Origin: Solen grandis
Lineage: Eukaryota; Mollusca; Bivalvia; Adapedonta; Solenidae
DNA: 64,000 nucleotides
Assembly: GCA_021229015.1 (NCBI GenBank)
Contig: CM037785.1
Coordinates: 43,980,543-44,044,542 of the forward strand
Direction of reading: 5' to 3'
The translations under genes were made by a program, and so were the position numbers. Position 1 is the stretch's first letter. Each line of letters starts with the position of its first letter. Below the pieces are notes generated by a model, which saw only the letters and a program-made list of their open reading frames with translations, searched no databases and was not told where the DNA came from. Of this stretch, positions 45,301 through 55,285 are shown in pieces.

Positions 45301-45760
45301 GGAGATACAGCACAGAGAGCTTCTTGAGCAGCAGCTCACAAAACTGAAACGCTCTTTTTATCAGTTCAATTCACAAAAACTTGTCGTTTCTGTCTCAAAT
45401 TCCACCCTTGCTTCACATTTAAACCAGTCGATAGATTTACAGTCTTTAACAACAGATAATGCAACTAATAACAGCGTGCTGTCAATGAGTTTTAGAAACA
45501 CTGACGACAATACTACAGTGACAGAGAGTGAAGGACAAACGCACAATTCCTCGGATATGATTGTGATTCCGATAGTCGAGTCTGGGGTGAAGTGTGATAT
45601 ATCACCAAGTCCCCATGGGGTGGAAAAAGCAGAGTTTGAAATCTTGCAACAGGACTTCCCAGATACGTTGGAAGAAGACAGGCTTCAAATCGAAGATGAA
45701 AATATTCCGATTGAAAATGATGGGCAGGAGCCACCTATAAAACGTAGAAAAGGAAAATGA
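39169..45760 (+). CDS. Gene 2: C2H2 zinc-finger / coiled-coil nuclear protein (partial at 5' end, six exons)
   Basis: Exons are 39169-39361, 40098-40288, 41900-42038, 43415-43587, 44098-44259 and 45191-45760, all phase-consistent, giving 475 codons plus TGA. The N-terminal part carries Cys/His clusters: CPFC-x14-H-x4-H in exon 1 and CYKC-x12-H-x3-H in exon 2, the latter a canonical C2H2 finger, each preceded by an extra Cys pair. A Gln/Glu/Thr-rich middle follows, then a heptad-rich coiled coil (LQQQVHNLEKDKEEQQMQIE and LLEQQLTKLKRSF), an acidic/Ser-Thr region and a basic end PPIKRRKGK, a likely nuclear signal. A DNA-binding regulator is likely; no specific ortholog recognised. The upstream exon(s) with the start codon were not found. 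Confidence 0.8.
40098..40288 (+). CDS. Gene 2, exon with canonical C2H2 finger
   Basis: The acceptor is CTGTTCACAG and the donor CAA|GTTAGT. It encodes CCDQC, HWHCYKC and FNRRDEAIKHYKTH, then a Gln/Thr-rich tail. The CYKC-x12-H-x3-H spacing fits zinc coordination. Confidence 0.85.
40370..40603. mobile_element. Second TTAA-MITE family in gene 2 intron
   Basis: The left end is TTAACCCTTTACCTATGA and the right end TTTATGAGGTAAAGGGTTA (final TTAA altered). It has an internal partial inverted pair GAGACCCTGATCAGACAG / CTCAGGGTCTGC. Related to the family at 32505 by its end sequence but with a different body. Confidence 0.75.
41263..41350. mobile_element. Palindromic MITE in gene 2 intron
   Basis: Arms are TTTGAGGGGTGACAGCAAAAC and GTTTTGCTTTCACCCCTTGA with CTAGGCTAAGTGC / GCACTTAGCTTAG, about 33 bp each and a 22-bp AT-rich loop. 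Confidence 0.8.
41767..41873. mobile_element. TTAA-bounded inverted-repeat MITE abutting exon 3 of gene 2
   Basis: TTAAGGTAAAGTCCCTGTAA at the left and its counterpart TTACAGGGATTTTACCTTAA at the right; the inner arms GATCTGCTACAT and ATGTAGCGGA continue the pairing. The right TTAA is only 26 bp from the exon at 41900. Confidence 0.85.
41900..42038 (+). CDS. Gene 2, exon 3
   Basis: The acceptor is TTTTTGATATGAAG (weak pyrimidine tract) and the donor CAAG|GTATAG. It encodes EVNQPVTQGYESEEATASLQ and further Glu/Gln/Thr-rich sequence with no domain. Phases match both neighbours. Confidence 0.7.
42583..42672 (+). repeat. GTGACACATGGGGATCACTTTT repeat, copy 1
   Basis: TGCTGTAAGCAGAAGTGACA then CATGGGGATCAC and CCATCTGTCCATACG. 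Same family as 43178 and 44552. Confidence 0.7.
43178..43300 (+). repeat. GTGACACATAGAGGTCACTTTT repeat, copy 2
   Basis: TGCCTGCTGTAAGCAGAGGT, GACACATAGAGGTCAC and CTTCAGCAGGTGTCACAT close to CACTCTTGTT. In the intron just upstream of exon 4. Confidence 0.7.
43415..43587 (+). CDS. Gene 2, exon 4
   Basis: The acceptor is TGACTTCTTCAG and the donor CTTCAA|GTAAGG. It encodes AFPNSTSQSVFQRNLDG and ETVSVADTQTIMIIQEDGN, a Val/Thr/Gln-rich stretch like activation segments of transcription factors (resemblance only). Confidence 0.8.
44098..44259 (+). CDS. Gene 2, exon 5 (coiled coil start)
   Basis: The acceptor is GCTATGTTGTAG and the donor AAGAAG|GTTTGT. It encodes a Gly/Ser start, then LGDLQQQVHNLEKDKEEQQM with leucines at heptad spacing, joined in phase 0 to exon 6. 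Confidence 0.8.
44552..44665 (+). repeat. GTGACACATAGGGATCACTTTT repeat, copy 3
   Basis: CACCTGCTGTGAGCAGAGGT, GACACATAGGGATCAC, GTCCGTCCTGCTTCAGCAGG and ACTCTTGTTG. The CCTGCTG/CAGCAGG ends are short inverted repeats. It is the most complete of three copies in gene 2 introns. Confidence 0.75.
45191..45760 (+). CDS. Gene 2, terminal exon
   Basis: The acceptor is TTTCATTTCAG and the stop TGA is at 45758-45760. It encodes 189 residues: coiled coil (EEHIAAYKVREQELLEQLSL, LEIQHRELLEQQLTKLK), then a Ser/Thr/Asn-rich and acidic region, and KRRKGK at the C-terminus. Confidence 0.88.
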   Translation: MDEQEEHIAAYKVREQELLEQLSLPLDKNIQDLCEQLEIQHRELLEQQLTKLKRSFYQFNSQKLVVSVSNSTLASHLNQSIDLQSLTTDNATNNSVLSMSFRNTDDNTTVTESEGQTHNSSDMIVIPIVESGVKCDISPSPHGVEKAEFEILQQDFPDTLEEDRLQIEDENIPIENDGQEPPIKRRKGK

Positions 45761-45924
45761 TACTCTGTTTTAAATTACAGTTTAATGAGAATGAGTCATT
45801 ATTTGATTCTGGTTAATCAGTATCGGCTATACTAGCAAGGACTAGTCTTTTTTTCACCAAAGCTGTAGATTTCATTTAATGAACTATTATATGCATGATT
45901 AATAGATATTTATGGATTAGAGAT

Positions 45925-46255
45925 TTTGTTGTTTGTTGGCTTTTATGTCCTTCAGACAGTATTTCAGTAATTTGGAGACGATGTCTACTTGAGACAGATA
46001 AAGTGCTGCCACACTGTAGTACTATGCCGTAGACATATGGCATGATACCACACACAGTCACATTATCCTGACACTGGGCCAACCAGTCCTGGAACAACCC
46101 TTACATGCTGAGCGGCAATTAAGGGAGCTATACCAGTACCTTTTTTTTCGACTTTGGCATGTCGTGGTCGAGGATTGCAGATCGAAACCACGGCTGCCTG
46201 CTCCCGAGACAGACGATCTAACCACTCGGCCACCAAGGATGGTGGAGATTTTGCT
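45925..46255 (-). mobile_element. tRNA-derived SINE, minus strand
   Basis: The reverse strand starts with tRNA-like GTGGCCGAGTGGTTAGATC (A-box; 46222-46232) and GGTTTCGATCT (B-box; 46180-46190). The tail near 45940-45990 has the CTGAAATACTGT type phrase in complement. About 330 bp. Confidence 0.8.
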
Positions 46256-47075
46256 CTGTTTTGATTCCAAACCATTGTGCTGAATCTTGCATATTATATT
46301 ATTATATTAGAGTATTGAGAGGCAAAAATATTTGGGGAAAAATATTTATTGGTAACGGAAAATCGAAAAAAAATACTTTAAGATTATTTGTTTTAATAAT
46401 GTATAAGGCATACAATGACAAGTCATTTCATATGATATGCCTGTTAAAGTATGGAATATTATACAACATGCAATTCTGATCAATAATTCTCTAAACAGGT
46501 GTTCAACAAAAAATAAATCATCCCTACAAAATAACACGTTTGCACAATTAAATTTTACAGAAAGCGTTTGGAGGCCAACACTGAATAAAATGCAGGGATT
46601 CTTTTTATTATTTTGCGGTACCATTCAAACAGCCACAAGGTTTTTTGGGTTTTTTAATGGATGGTGTTAGCATCAAAATTTTTCAATTAAGTGACAATCT
46701 ATGGCAATTCAGTTAAAATGTATTCATAGCATTGCTACAAAAATATTAATACTGCATTACATGTATATATACAACAGAAATTACACTTGGGCTGTCGTAG
46801 TCACAAACCAAAATGTAAACTTGGTAAGTAAAAATCAGAAAGATTTGATACACTGCATTCCTACATACTAATAATAGGGCTTCTAGGTTGGTAAATATTG
46901 GTTCTCTTCAACCAGAAGATGCTGATTTGGGTTTTAAAATGTATGGCTCAGAAAGTATGACAATAAATTTGCCTAGATTTCAGAAGAAAAAAAAACTTCA
47001 GATGGTTTGAAAAAGTTGAAACTTTATCTTACATCATTATGAATTAAGTTATCACAACTTATACTAATCATTCTC
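46256..47075. other. Intergenic stretch, nothing recognised
   Basis: AT-rich region between the convergent ends of genes 2 and 3. Several open frames under 95 codons lack splice signals or coding character. Confidence 0.5.
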
Positions 47076-47079
47076 GATG

Positions 47080-47582
47080 GCTCTGGTGGCAGTGCATGTG
47101 GTCATTATTGTGGGAGGAAACCGGAGAGCCTAGAGATGATCTCTAAGTAAATGCAGCCAGTCATGAAAACCTTTTGTACTGTGACTAGGTGTTGTTTATA
47201 TCTCTACTGGGCTTTTAACATTTGTCATTTATTCCAATGGCAGTACTCGATAGCATTTTCCTGCAATGAACCAGCACCACACTTACAGCTGAAAGTAACT
47301 GACATTCTTGAGAATTTGAATCCTGTGACCGGTCTCCTACCAGGTACCTACTGTTAATAACATCACACCTTAAGTCACAGAATCCAACTCAGTTCTTGTT
47401 GTGCAATACAGATAAAGGAGCACCTTGTGTGTACTGACAGCACATGGTACCGTATTCAAGCAAACTGGACAATTTCCTTGTGTTATGAAAAATGAGACCA
47501 GACTGGTACTCAAACCCACAGCAATGTGGAGCTAATTATAGTTAAGTCAGTGACTGTAACCACTCAGCCACAGAGGCCCACT
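47080..47582 (-). mobile_element. tRNA-derived SINE, minus strand
   Basis: The reverse-strand head is GTGGCTGAGTGGTTACAG (47557-47572) with GGGTTTGAGTACC (47506-47518). GTGGGAGGAAACCGGAGA on the plus strand near 47114 is a phrase common in invertebrate SINE bodies. The exact extent is uncertain. Confidence 0.6.
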
Positions 47583-48275
47583 GTGTGCACAGCAATTTTT
47601 CAAATAAAAAAGGGGGGAAAAATAGCCATTTAGTTGGCTGTGTCTTAAACATGGTTTGATAATACATTTAGCTTCAGATGAACTATGTAAACAGATGGGT
47701 ACCGACACTTACTCCTGGACTAGACAGTGTATGATTTCCTTTATACTTAATAACAAATACTCACATTTAAATTATTGTTTAGACTATATCAATGTGTGCA
47801 TGTACCATGTTTGGATCTTACCAATATCTCGAACCATAATATTCTTTCTGGATAAATCACAGTATCCTTTCTTTCAATATAAGTTAGCAAAATTAGCCAA
47901 ATAAAGTAATGACTTCTTAACTAGAGGAAGTTCATTTTTTGTTCCAACATTTCCTATTTCAATAATATAAGAAGCTAAAACTTTGACATATTTTGTAATA
48001 CATTTTATATCAATCATCTTGAACTTCTATTCCATGACACATTTCTCCCTCCTGCTCACTGTGTATTTCCACAAGCGATAGAACCACACTATTACTGACA
48101 TTATGACACCTATTTCTGTTTACTTCTACTTCCGTTGTTCTTGACAGAAACAAACATTCCAAATATTGCCATTGTTTGTTTATCAGTCATAATAACTTCC
48201 CAGAAATTCTGTTCCATCGGATTCTAAACTAACCAGGCATCTGTCAATATCACTGTCACGTTGCCATGGATACGA

Positions 48276-48339
48276 TCACTGTGGAGCATCAATTATGAGA
48301 TCATCGTCATCGTCATCTTTCAAATCTAGCATAACATCG
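48276..48339 (-). CDS. Gene 3, terminal exon
   Basis: The acceptor is GTATATTTTCAG; it encodes DVMLDL, six Asp-type residues after Lys, LIIDAPQ and stop TGA at 48278-48276. One-base phase-in joins the preceding AG to form Ser. Confidence 0.75.
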
Positions 48340-49405
48340 CTGAAAATATACATGCATAAGATTTTTGTTTCTTTCAATGATGTCCTTTGATTTCCCATGA
48401 AAAAAATCTTATGGACAAAATTGATATACTTCAACACAAGATTACATGACCATTACACCATCTTAACCCTTTCCCTCATATAGACTCATTTTGACGCACT
48501 CAATAGGTACCACATAAAGCCTGATCTGCAGAAAAACACAGTTAAACCTTACCAAATTTAATAATAAAGTCCTCATTTCCAGACCACTGAGGAGCAGGGA
48601 ACAGCATAAAACCGGATCAGCCTGCGAGTTACTCGCAGGCTGATCTGGTTTTATGTTGTTCGCATAGGTCTTTTCATGGTTTCCTCTATGAGGGAAAGGG
48701 TTAAGCTCTAGATTTCTCAAAGTTTCAAAGTATGTCTTTCAACTTCAATTCATATAACAATTAATTACATTAAAATCATTAATTTTAGTTGACATTAAAT
48801 TTTGTTCATTATGTACATGGGTACATTTATTCATGGATCTATGTTCTAGAAAACTGAGATCTTATATATAAGAGACAAGTTTTTGTAGGGATTAATATTT
48901 GTGGATAAAACTCTCCATGAAATTGACAAAAATTAGTGTCCCACAAAAATTAATGATTTCACAGAAACAGTGAGACTGCAAACCCAGAATCATGAAACAG
49001 GAAGAAAATGAGCTTACCTATCAAGGTTAGAGTTGTCATTACTAAATATTTCCATCGGTAATAAAGCAGGTGCCTTCTCAATGCCAAATATTTCTTGTTT
49101 TGACTCTAGATGACGTTCTAATTCCGCACGTGACATGGGATTTGCAGCTGGCTGAGTCTTCTTTGATGCTTGAAACAAAGATGTACATGTAAAGAAATGT
49201 GTGCGCGTGTGTGAAAGAGAAAGAGAGATTGTGAATATACAAGAAAAAGCTTAAGAATAATTAAACTTAAAATTTCTCCTATTCAAATACAATATAAAAT
49301 AAAAACAAATAAAATAAACATACTGGTACTTTTATAATAATTCTACTTAGACTACTTACTGGTTTTCTTTTTAGTTGCAGTCTTGGCTTTCTTTTTTGGT
49401 GGTCC
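48276..49405 (-). CDS. Gene 3: C-terminal exons of an unidentified lysine-rich, acidic-tailed protein
   Basis: Three phase-matched exons: 49405-49360, 49168-49018 and 48339-48276, giving 86 codons plus TGA. Sequence order: GPPKKKAKTATKKKTTSKKT (basic, nuclear-signal like), SRAELERHLESKQEIFGIEK (amphipathic helix), then DLKDDDDDDLIIDAPQ at the C-terminus. It looks like the tail of a nuclear protein. No family recognised. The gene starts further right; the gap at 50844 may hide an exon. Convergent with gene 2. Confidence 0.7.
48463..48704. mobile_element. piggyBac-like MITE, copy 3
   Basis: In the last intron of gene 3. TTAA on both sides, the same terminal repeats and internal hairpin as 32505-32746, 242 bp. 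Confidence 0.88.
49018..49168 (-). CDS. Gene 3, penultimate exon
   Basis: The acceptor is TTTGTTTCAAG and the donor GATAG|GTAAGC. It encodes SKKTQPAANPMSRAEL through EIFSNDNSNLD. Phase 2 in and out. Confidence 0.75.
49360..49405 (-). CDS. Gene 3, small basic exon
   Basis: 46-bp exon, acceptor ATCTTTTTAAG, donor AAACCA|GTAAGT. It encodes GPPKKKAKTATKKKT, a lysine cluster. Needs an upstream exon ending in phase 0. Confidence 0.7.
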
Positions 49406-49496
49406 CTTAAAAAGATTTAATTAAAAGGTGCAATATAACAATTGTAACTATCTTTTTATTGAAAAATATGAAGTTTAGAATACATGCATCATTAAA

Positions 49497-49720
49497 AATC
49501 ATCCCTTATGAATATTCATGTGCAAATTTATAACTTCTAATTTATGACTGAACTTTAAATGGTATATGAAACAGTGGATATTTCTTTACAGAATGTGTAG
49601 ACTCTAAGCAACAATACTGTAAATTAAGCAAACAGAGGAGAGCCTGATCAAACTGACCTGGGTCTGCTCTGTTTTCCCAAGCATCAACATAAGTATATGG
49701 AGGGTTTCATGACTGAACAC
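49497..49720. mobile_element. Second TTAA-MITE family, degraded copy
   Basis: CCCTTATGAATATTCATGTG, ATGACTGAACTTTAAATGG and AAGCAAACAGAGGAGAGCC match 40370-40603 in order. Ends degraded. Confidence 0.6.
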
Positions 49721-49831
49721 TATGAATGTCCCTGCCACACATTCAACAATTATAAACACTGAACTTATTGTGAACAGGTAAAGATAAGGTGTTAAGATTT
49801 AGAAAGAGGGATATTATAAAGCTAAAACTGA

Positions 49832-50843
49832 AAAACAAGAGGGCCATGATGGCCCTAAAGTTGCTCATCTGAGAAACATAGCCTGCACAAGTTACAGTTA
49901 CTAATTTTGTAGAATAGTCATACTGAATACATTATCCATACAGAAATACATCAGGATCATTTCAATTCCACACATCAAACAGTACAGTACCTTACGCCAA
50001 ATTTGAAGGACATAGCTTGAAAATACAAAAGAAGGTCACTGGGTCATGGTCAAGGACATCCAAGGTCAATGAATGGGACAAATTGGTCCACTAGGTCATA
50101 TTACAAACTAAATGTCTTAACTCCAGGCCTTGTGGTTTCTGACCAGTCTTAACTCCAGGCCTTGTGGTTTCTGACCAGTCTTAACTCCAGCCCTTGTGGT
50201 TTCTGACCAGCCAATTGTTCAAGTGTTTATCTGTGTAAGTCTATTCATGCCCTAACTCCTGACGGAATTGGCTGATAACTTAGCTCAAAGATTATGGCCA
50301 TAAACATCACCATGAAGTTTGAAGAAGATTGCTTAAGAAATGAAGATGCTGGAGAGAATACAAAGTGAAATCTGGATTTTTTTTAAAAAAATCATCATCC
50401 AAGGGCCATAACTCCAGACCTTATGGGCTTACATCAGCCGTAATCGAACTTGACCCAGGGATTATGTTTATGAACATTGTGATAATGTTTGAAGAAGATT
50501 GAATAAGAAATAAAGATGCAAGAGTGTACACAAAGTGAAATCTGGCTTTTTTTTATCATTCAAGAGTTATAACTCCAGACCTAAATCAGCAGATATTAGC
50601 CATAATCAATCTAGGCTCAAAGATTATGGCTATAAACACTGTCATAAAGTTTGGAGAAGATTGAAAAAGAAATGAAGATGTTAGAGTGTACAAAAAATTA
50701 AATTTGGCATATTTTTTTTTATCATTCAAAGGCCATAACACATAATATTGATAGACATAATGGGCAGGTATCAGCCATAATCAAACTTAGCAGGGAGATT
50801 ATGATAATAAACTTTGTCATAAAGTTTGAAGAAAATTGATTAA
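49832..50843 (+). mobile_element. Cap-and-core element running into the gap
   Basis: The 5' cap is AACAAGAGGGCCATGATGGC, then core monomers with GGGCCATAACTCCAGACC, GATTATGGCTATAAACA and GTTTGAAGAAGATTG of about 160 bp. A local triplication of a 32-bp piece lies at 50114-50211. The 3' cap is not seen. Confidence 0.75.
50114..50211 (+). repeat. 32-bp piece in three tandem copies
   Basis: GTCTTAACTCCAGGCCTTGT then GGTTTCTGACCA, head to tail at 50114, 50146 and 50178; one base differs in the third. Confidence 0.9.
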
Positions 50844-50943
50844 NNNNNNNNNNNNNNNNNNNNNNNNNNNNNNNNNNNNNNNNNNNNNNNNNNNNNNNNN
50901 NNNNNNNNNNNNNNNNNNNNNNNNNNNNNNNNNNNNNNNNNNN
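50844..50943. other. Assembly gap (100 N)
   Basis: 100 unknown bases inside or at the end of a cap-and-core array and inside the probable gene 3 transcription unit. Confidence 0.99.
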
Positions 50944-51077
50944 ATCACTTGTATATGAAATATAATGCAAATATTTATTCATATGAAAATGGATGACAAT
51001 GTGAGAAGATTTGTGATTTATACATTATGTATGCATACAATGTACACAAATGTCTGAAACCAAGACGCAGAACATAC

Positions 51078-51173
51078 CTCTTAACTTTTGCGATACTTTG
51101 TTTTAATTGTTCAAATCCTGATTCAGGGTTCTGATTATCTGTATTGTCACCCACTGCGTATCTTTTCCAGTGA
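51078..51173 (-). CDS. Possible exon (gene 3 or another minus-strand gene)
   Basis: The frame reads KHHWKRYAVGDNTDNQNPES then GFEQLKQSIAKVKR and ends at a good donor AAGAG|GTATGT. The Trp/aromatic-basic pattern is loosely like Myb/SANT-type helices. The upstream acceptor is weak (GGCCCAAG), and its exit phase does not match the exon at 49405, so an exon would be missing between them, possibly in the gap. Confidence 0.3.
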
Positions 51174-51998
51174 TGCTTTACTTGGGCCCAGTTCCATCAA
51201 ATGACAAGTGAAGTGTGGGCACACATTAAGGTAACCTATCCATCACTGAATTATAATCATGGTCCCTGAAATGCAAAATCCGTATAGGCATTTTTGCTCA
51301 AAGTCTTTAAAGGCTTGTATTTACTATATAATTCCCACTGTCACTTGATGGACCATGATCACAATGACGAATGAAATTAATAGGCCCTTTTAAGGCCCTT
51401 TGGCCACCGGCTATACATGAAGAATTCATCGGACCTGGTGAACGTTTGATATATCTTTTGTTGGATTAGGATTTACTATTTTGTACAGTATTTGAAAATG
51501 CTGTTGGAAAAAAAAGGAGAAGAAAACACACACATACACACACACATCTTAATTCAGATTGCGTGATCAGTGATTTCTAGTCATGTAATAATACTTTTGC
51601 TCCTCATTTATGATTGGAAGATCTCATCCTTTCGATGTGAAGAGTACTGAGAAACTCTTGGTTTGTGTTTCACGAAACTTCCAGAAGGATTTCCTAAATT
51701 CGAAAATATCAATTCCTGTATTATTTCAGTTTTGAAATGTTATGAACTTTACGGGTCAAGTTCTGTTAGAAAAATGGCATCTTCTGACAAACATGTATAT
51801 CATAAAAATATATATATATTTGTACAAGCATGAATGATCGGGCAATATTTGACTGATTTCTATGTTGATAAATATGGTAGAAATTGACGTAAATGTTTGT
51901 TTTCTTTGTAGACAGATATGGAAGTACATGTAGTAGATAGACGTGTCAGTTTGCTTTCTATGGGCAACAAATAACTAAAATAAGGGACTTTATGTGTT

Positions 51999-52215
51999 GA
52001 TAAATAAGGGAGTGCTACTTAGACGAAGTTTTGTTTTCAATGTTGGTAAGTAAGGGAGTGCTTACTTAGACGAACATTTTTGTTTTCAATGTTGGTAAGT
52101 AAGGGAGTGCTTACTTAGACGAACATTTTTGTTTTCAATGTTGGTAAGTATGTTGATAAATATGGGAGTGCTACTTAGACGAACATTTTTGTTTTCAATG
52201 TTGATAAATAAGGGA
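51999..52215 (+). repeat. 49-bp minisatellite, about four copies
   Basis: The unit contains GGGAGTGCTTACTTAGACGA, ACATTTTTGTTTTCAATGTT and GGTAAGTA. Decayed relatives with GTTTTCTATGTTGATA continue to about 52540. Confidence 0.8.
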
Positions 52216-52265
52216 GTAATATGGATTGACATACCTGTTTGGTTTCTATGATGATATTTTGAAGT

Positions 52266-52441
52266 ACTGTGAAACCTCTTTACAACGGCATTCATTAGAA
52301 CAACATCTTCTTTATAACAGCAGTAGTCTTGAAAACTAACGTGTATAATACTTCTATGTCTCTATTCTTTACAATGACAATTTCTTCATAACAGCAAATT
52401 TCGCTGAAACAAACACCGCTGTTGTAAAGAGAGTTGACTGT
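52266..52441. mobile_element. Pogo/Tc1-like MITE
   Basis: The left end is ACTGTGAAACCTCTTTACAACG and the right end GTTGTAAAGAGAGTTGACTGT (inverted match). The interior has TTCTTTATAACAGCA and CTTCATAACAGCA. 176 bp, no protein. Confidence 0.6.
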
Positions 52442-53374
52442 GCCTGTTTGTTTTCTAAGATGATATATGACGTACCTGTTTGTTTTCTATGTTGATATAT
52501 ATAAGAGAGTAATACATAGTTTTCTGTATTGATAAATAAGGGAAAGATATATCGAAGAAAATAAGTTGAGAAAAAAAGAGGAACAGTGAAATGGATCGGA
52601 CATTGTGAGGAAGGAAACAGATCTGTAGACGAGGTCTACAGGACATGTTCACTGACTACTAGTGTGAAGGGTGATAGTTTGATACCCGCGTAGGGCGAGG
52701 GTTTTTCTTGGATCTACGCATGCTTTAAAACTTTTATAACCCAAGAACCGTCGAGAGGGATTAATATAAATTGTATGAGCTTATTTACTTATCGACGAAA
52801 AAGAAATATGTTAGAAAACTGTTTATTTATCTCCCCTAGCTGAAAGCAATTATCCGGTGTTCATCATTTAAGTGTTCATGTTCAAAACCTATAGTATTAT
52901 CATCTTCCAAGGTGCAATCATGTACATGACTTGTTAAGATCGACGCTATTGAAATATATTTTTATTTAATTGATGTTTTTTGTTATTGTCAAATCCTCTA
53001 TACATTGCCATAATTTACAGGAATGATCGTTTGTTGTTACCGGTTTAACAGCATGAAAGTTACCCTTAATCCTTGTGAATGAGGTGTTCATGTGCACGCA
53101 CCCTTTCTAGACAGTTTAAAGGCCAATCAGTTTTCCAAAAGAAGTGTTTCTTCTTCGAAAAGAAGTAAAAAAATATGTGCACAGATTTGTTAAGAGATGC
53201 AATTTGTTCATACTCGTTGACGACAACATTACTACAATGCATAAATAAGAAAGAATATTTTACTTAAGATCATTCAAGTGTTTACAAAAATACATAACTT
53301 GCATATTCCGCATCTTCGTCAACTTCGTCAATGTTCTTACGTTTCACATAGATCTTCCGTATGTCTCCGAATCA

Positions 53375-53440
53375 CGAGTGCATAAATTGATGACGTAGCA
53401 GATAAGACGAGTGCATAAATTGATGACGTAGCAGATAAGA
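53375..53440 (+). repeat. 33-bp direct duplication
   Basis: CGAGTGCATAAATTGATGAC then GTAGCAGATAAGA occurs twice with no difference, starting at 53375 and 53408. A perfect recent tandem duplication. Confidence 0.9.
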
Positions 53441-54029
53441 AAAATGCTATTCGGCGACGGTTCTTCAAATAACTCCGATTTCAGACCGTCTTCGGGAACT
53501 CGTCAATGCAAAATGTAAATAATGAGAGCATTTTGACATCCATCTAAAATACTAGTTTGCGTAATTTGATCAACATTTTCAATGCGTTTAACTGTTATTT
53601 AAGAGCAGATTTCTGCACATTGTGTGCCATTTGTATTAGTCTACAGTGTGTCAGTGTTATTTTATATTTACTTTTTAATGAAAATTGTATCATTATAAAT
53701 TATAATGGGCCTTTAAAGGGATGGATTAGGTTAAAACGATTCTGAGCTTCTTTGTATGCAAAAGATAAATTCGAGGTACTTTCCAGAACGTAAGACCGGA
53801 TTCGGATATGTTTCAGTAGGTAAGGATTTTGTGAAGAAAAGATTTAAGAAAAGCGAACAGCATAACTAAACCACAATAGACATAGTACGTCCTATTTAAA
53901 TCAAAACTGTTTATAAAATTATTATTTTGTATGTTTATTCTGCTGAAATGAAAAGAGATTAAGACGGAGATTTTTTTTTCAAATGTTGAGAGGTGGAAAC
54001 ATGAAACATATGACAGCACTTAATCTGTC

Positions 54030-54092
54030 CTGATATAGTCTCCAAATGACTGAAATACCGTTGATGGAACGTTAAACCCATCGAGGAAAACA
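54030..54092 (+). repeat. SINE tail fragment
   Basis: GTCTCCAAATGACTGAAATA then CCGTTGATGGAACGTTAAAC is the terminal phrase of the SINE type whose complement occurs at 21337 and 45940. Confidence 0.6.
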
Positions 54093-54369
54093 AGTAAAGC
54101 ATCAATACTATAAGGGTTACTTACCCTGATATTTCGTGTCGTCAATATTTTACGCCCCGCCGAAAGTCTACCAGACATTTGGAGATTTCAATACTTGGGG
54201 AATGTTTCTTCTTTTTATTTCCCTAATATAAATGTCTAAATATTGCATTTCTTAAGAAATGTTGTTAACAAGGTAACATTTAATGCCTTGTTGAGTCTGT
54301 GATACGAAAAAGGTGGAATGTCTTCCAACTTTATTGAAGAATAAATTAACGCTTAGTACGATTGCTGTC

Positions 54370-54523
54370 TACTTACGTGGTGCCACAATACAATATCATT
54401 TACTTACGTGGTGCCACAATACAATATCATGTACTTACGCGGTGCCACAATACAATATCATGTACTTACGTGGTGCCACAATACAATATCATGTACTTAC
54501 GCGGTGCCACAATACAACATCAC
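54370..54523 (+). repeat. 31-bp minisatellite, five copies
   Basis: The unit is TACTTACGTGGTGCCACAAT then ACAATATCATG, starting at 54370, 54401, 54432, 54463 and 54494. A CpG position alternates between CGTGG and CGCGG. Confidence 0.92.
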
Positions 54524-55285
54524 GTTGTAGACATTATCCCGACACTGGATCAGCGTGATCTCGAAAATAAAAATGATACTTAAGCACGATTTTACGCCAT
54601 GATTTATACTAGCCTATATGGATATTATTATTATCGTACTACTATCAACAGTCCACTATAAATAGTATGCACGTGATCTAAATTCCACCATCAAGTGGTT
54701 TAAACCTTCTTTAAATACTGCGTGATAACTCCAAACACCAGTTTTATTTCCGGCGACAAGAAATACACGTTATCAACTTTCCGTATCGAAATTTGTTATC
54801 TCTGTATATTGTGTGGTTTTCACATCGGATTTAATATTTCATTTAATTTGGTTGAGTTGTCAAGTACGATTTTCATACTAAGAGCCAAATTATGCATATT
54901 CGTGACAATAAGGATTTGAGTGCGGTATTGAATTTCAGCCTAAGACCATACTAAAGTATGTTTCGAGAACACCTCGCCCGGAGCTACCTTTTATTATGCC
55001 GAGCTCGAAAGACGGGTGTACACCAGTACCATACGGCCGAGAATGGAACAAAATTTACACACACACACACTATAGTGCGAAACGGTAGCTCGGCTCACTT
55101 GGCGGGTGGTCAATGAAAAGTGCTTATATTCTGGTATTTAATTTGATTTACACTGCAGAAAAAATATCTACATGCAAATATTTTAGGAAACCGCGCAGTT
55201 TTCAGCTTCTATTATTTTGTAAAGCATATCTCTATCAATGAACAATACGGGGCCCCCATGATTGCAGAATGGCAGAAAATTTTTA

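Noticed and set aside
46170..46240. tRNA-Leu-like or Ser-like gene on the minus strand
   Set aside because: Same reason: the head of a SINE with a long tail; no clean acceptor stem.
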